A stretch of 8,503 bases of DNA from Acidobacteriota bacterium. Lineage in GTDB: Bacteria > Acidobacteriota > UBA890 > WLXD01. The number at the start of each line of letters is the position of its first letter. Position 1 is the first letter of the stretch. Both the position numbers and the translations under genes were made by a program. Under the pieces are notes generated by a model, which had not been told where the DNA came from, ran no database searches, and saw nothing but the letters and a program-made list of their open reading frames with translations. Location: NCBI GenBank assembly GCA_022571615.1, contig JACZXM010000103.1, forward strand, positions 1-8,503. The letters are read 5' to 3'. Of the stretch, positions 8,031 to 8,503 are shown in pieces.

Positions 8031-8444
8031 TCAAATCCCAAGGGCGGCGGCGGCGCGCTCGTAGTCGTCCGGGCGCAGGTACACGATGTAGCCGTAGCCA
8101 CCCTTGCCGTCGGTGACGCCGTTGGAGCCGTAGACGTTGACTCCGGCTTCGTACAGCGTCTCGTGGATCTGGACCAGGGCACCCATCTCGGAATCGCCTT
8201 GAACGAGCAGCGCCGAGAGCGGGCCGTCGATCTGCATGCCGATCTTGGCCGCGGTCGCGCGCAAGGTGGCGGTGTCCTCGGGGAACAGGGCCAACTGGGT
8301 GCGCAACTGCCCGATAGGAAAGGCGGTGAACGCCAGCAGGTTCACTCCGGAATCGGCCAGGCCCGACAGCACCTTGTACGCCTCGCCCGGGCGATCCTGG
8401 ACCGTCGTGTAGAAGTAATCGACCTGACGAATCGTGTAGGCCAT
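8031..8444 (-). CDS. Tandem ACT-domain protein
   Basis: A small (137-residue) cytoplasmic protein made of two ACT domains. The first, around residues 8-58, carries DRPGEAYKVLSGLADSGVNL; the second, about 76-126, carries ALLVQGDSEMGALVQIHETL, then GVNVYGSNGVTDGKGGYGYI. ACT domains bind small ligands, usually amino acids, and regulate enzymes; no catalytic domain is attached, so this is likely a stand-alone ligand sensor, its ligand unknown. The ATG at 8444 is chosen because AGAGGT lies 6 nt upstream and the ACT fold begins right after it; an upstream TTG at 8498 would add 18 residues with no such support. It ends with LGI and TGA, 110 nt before dnaE2. Co-transcription with dnaE2 is possible, but the palindrome and AT-rich patch between them suggest a separate promoter. 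Confidence 0.88.
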   Translation of the reverse strand: MAYTIRQVDYFYTTVQDRPGEAYKVLSGLADSGVNLLAFTAFPIGQLRTQLALFPEDTATLRATAAKIGMQIDGPLSALLVQGDSEMGALVQIHETLYEAGVNVYGSNGVTDGKGGYGYIVYLRPDDYERAAAALGI

Positions 8445-8503
8445 CGCGATACCTCTCACCGGCGCAGGATGCGATCCCATCTCCATCCTAACCTGCATTT
8501 CTC

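Noticed and set aside
8445..8498. TTG-started N-terminal extension of the ACT-domain protein
   Set aside because: The extra 18 residues do not resemble the family, and the ATG at 8444 has AGAGGT at the proper distance.

Overview
The window comes from a high-GC bacterial chromosome, most likely a Gram-negative: it has a Tat-exported M24 peptidase, a DnaE2 mutasome polymerase and integron-type attC signals. The phylum cannot be fixed from sequence alone; a proteobacterium or another high-GC soil or water lineage fits. Every supported gene lies on the minus strand, so transcription runs from high to low coordinates.

From right to left, the first block is housekeeping-like: a tandem-ACT-domain protein (8031-8444), the error-prone DNA polymerase DnaE2 (4555-7920) and a Tat-exported M24 metallopeptidase (3163-4461). 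A 16-nt palindrome lies in the likely dnaE2 promoter, and another palindrome lies between dnaE2 and the peptidase gene. DnaE2 carries an extra low-complexity segment encoded by short direct repeats.

The middle of the window (about 1847-3100) is a small accessory island. It begins with a cluster of four hairpin-forming inverted repeats. Next comes an AbrB/MazE-type antitoxin gene with a perfect 22-bp palindrome at its promoter. Its partner PIN toxin is broken twice: a stop at codon 2, and loss of the C-terminal third. The toxin remnant ends against a stretch that looks like integron gene-cassette DNA: a decayed small ORF, a collapsed attC-like palindrome, an intact small zinc-ribbon gene (DUF6487-like) with a strong ribosome-binding site, and a degenerate attC-like site 10 nt after its stop. 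No integrase gene is visible, so this would be a cassette cluster lacking an integrase (CALIN-like).

The left end (27-1795) looks like a three-gene operon: a conserved protein of unknown function that seems to lack the second half of its family, a family 2 glycosyltransferase whose ribosome-binding site abuts the preceding stop codon, and a GNAT acetyltransferase with a shortened C-terminus.

No stretch over 300 bases is free of genes or gene remnants. No tRNA, rRNA, CRISPR array or insertion sequence was seen.
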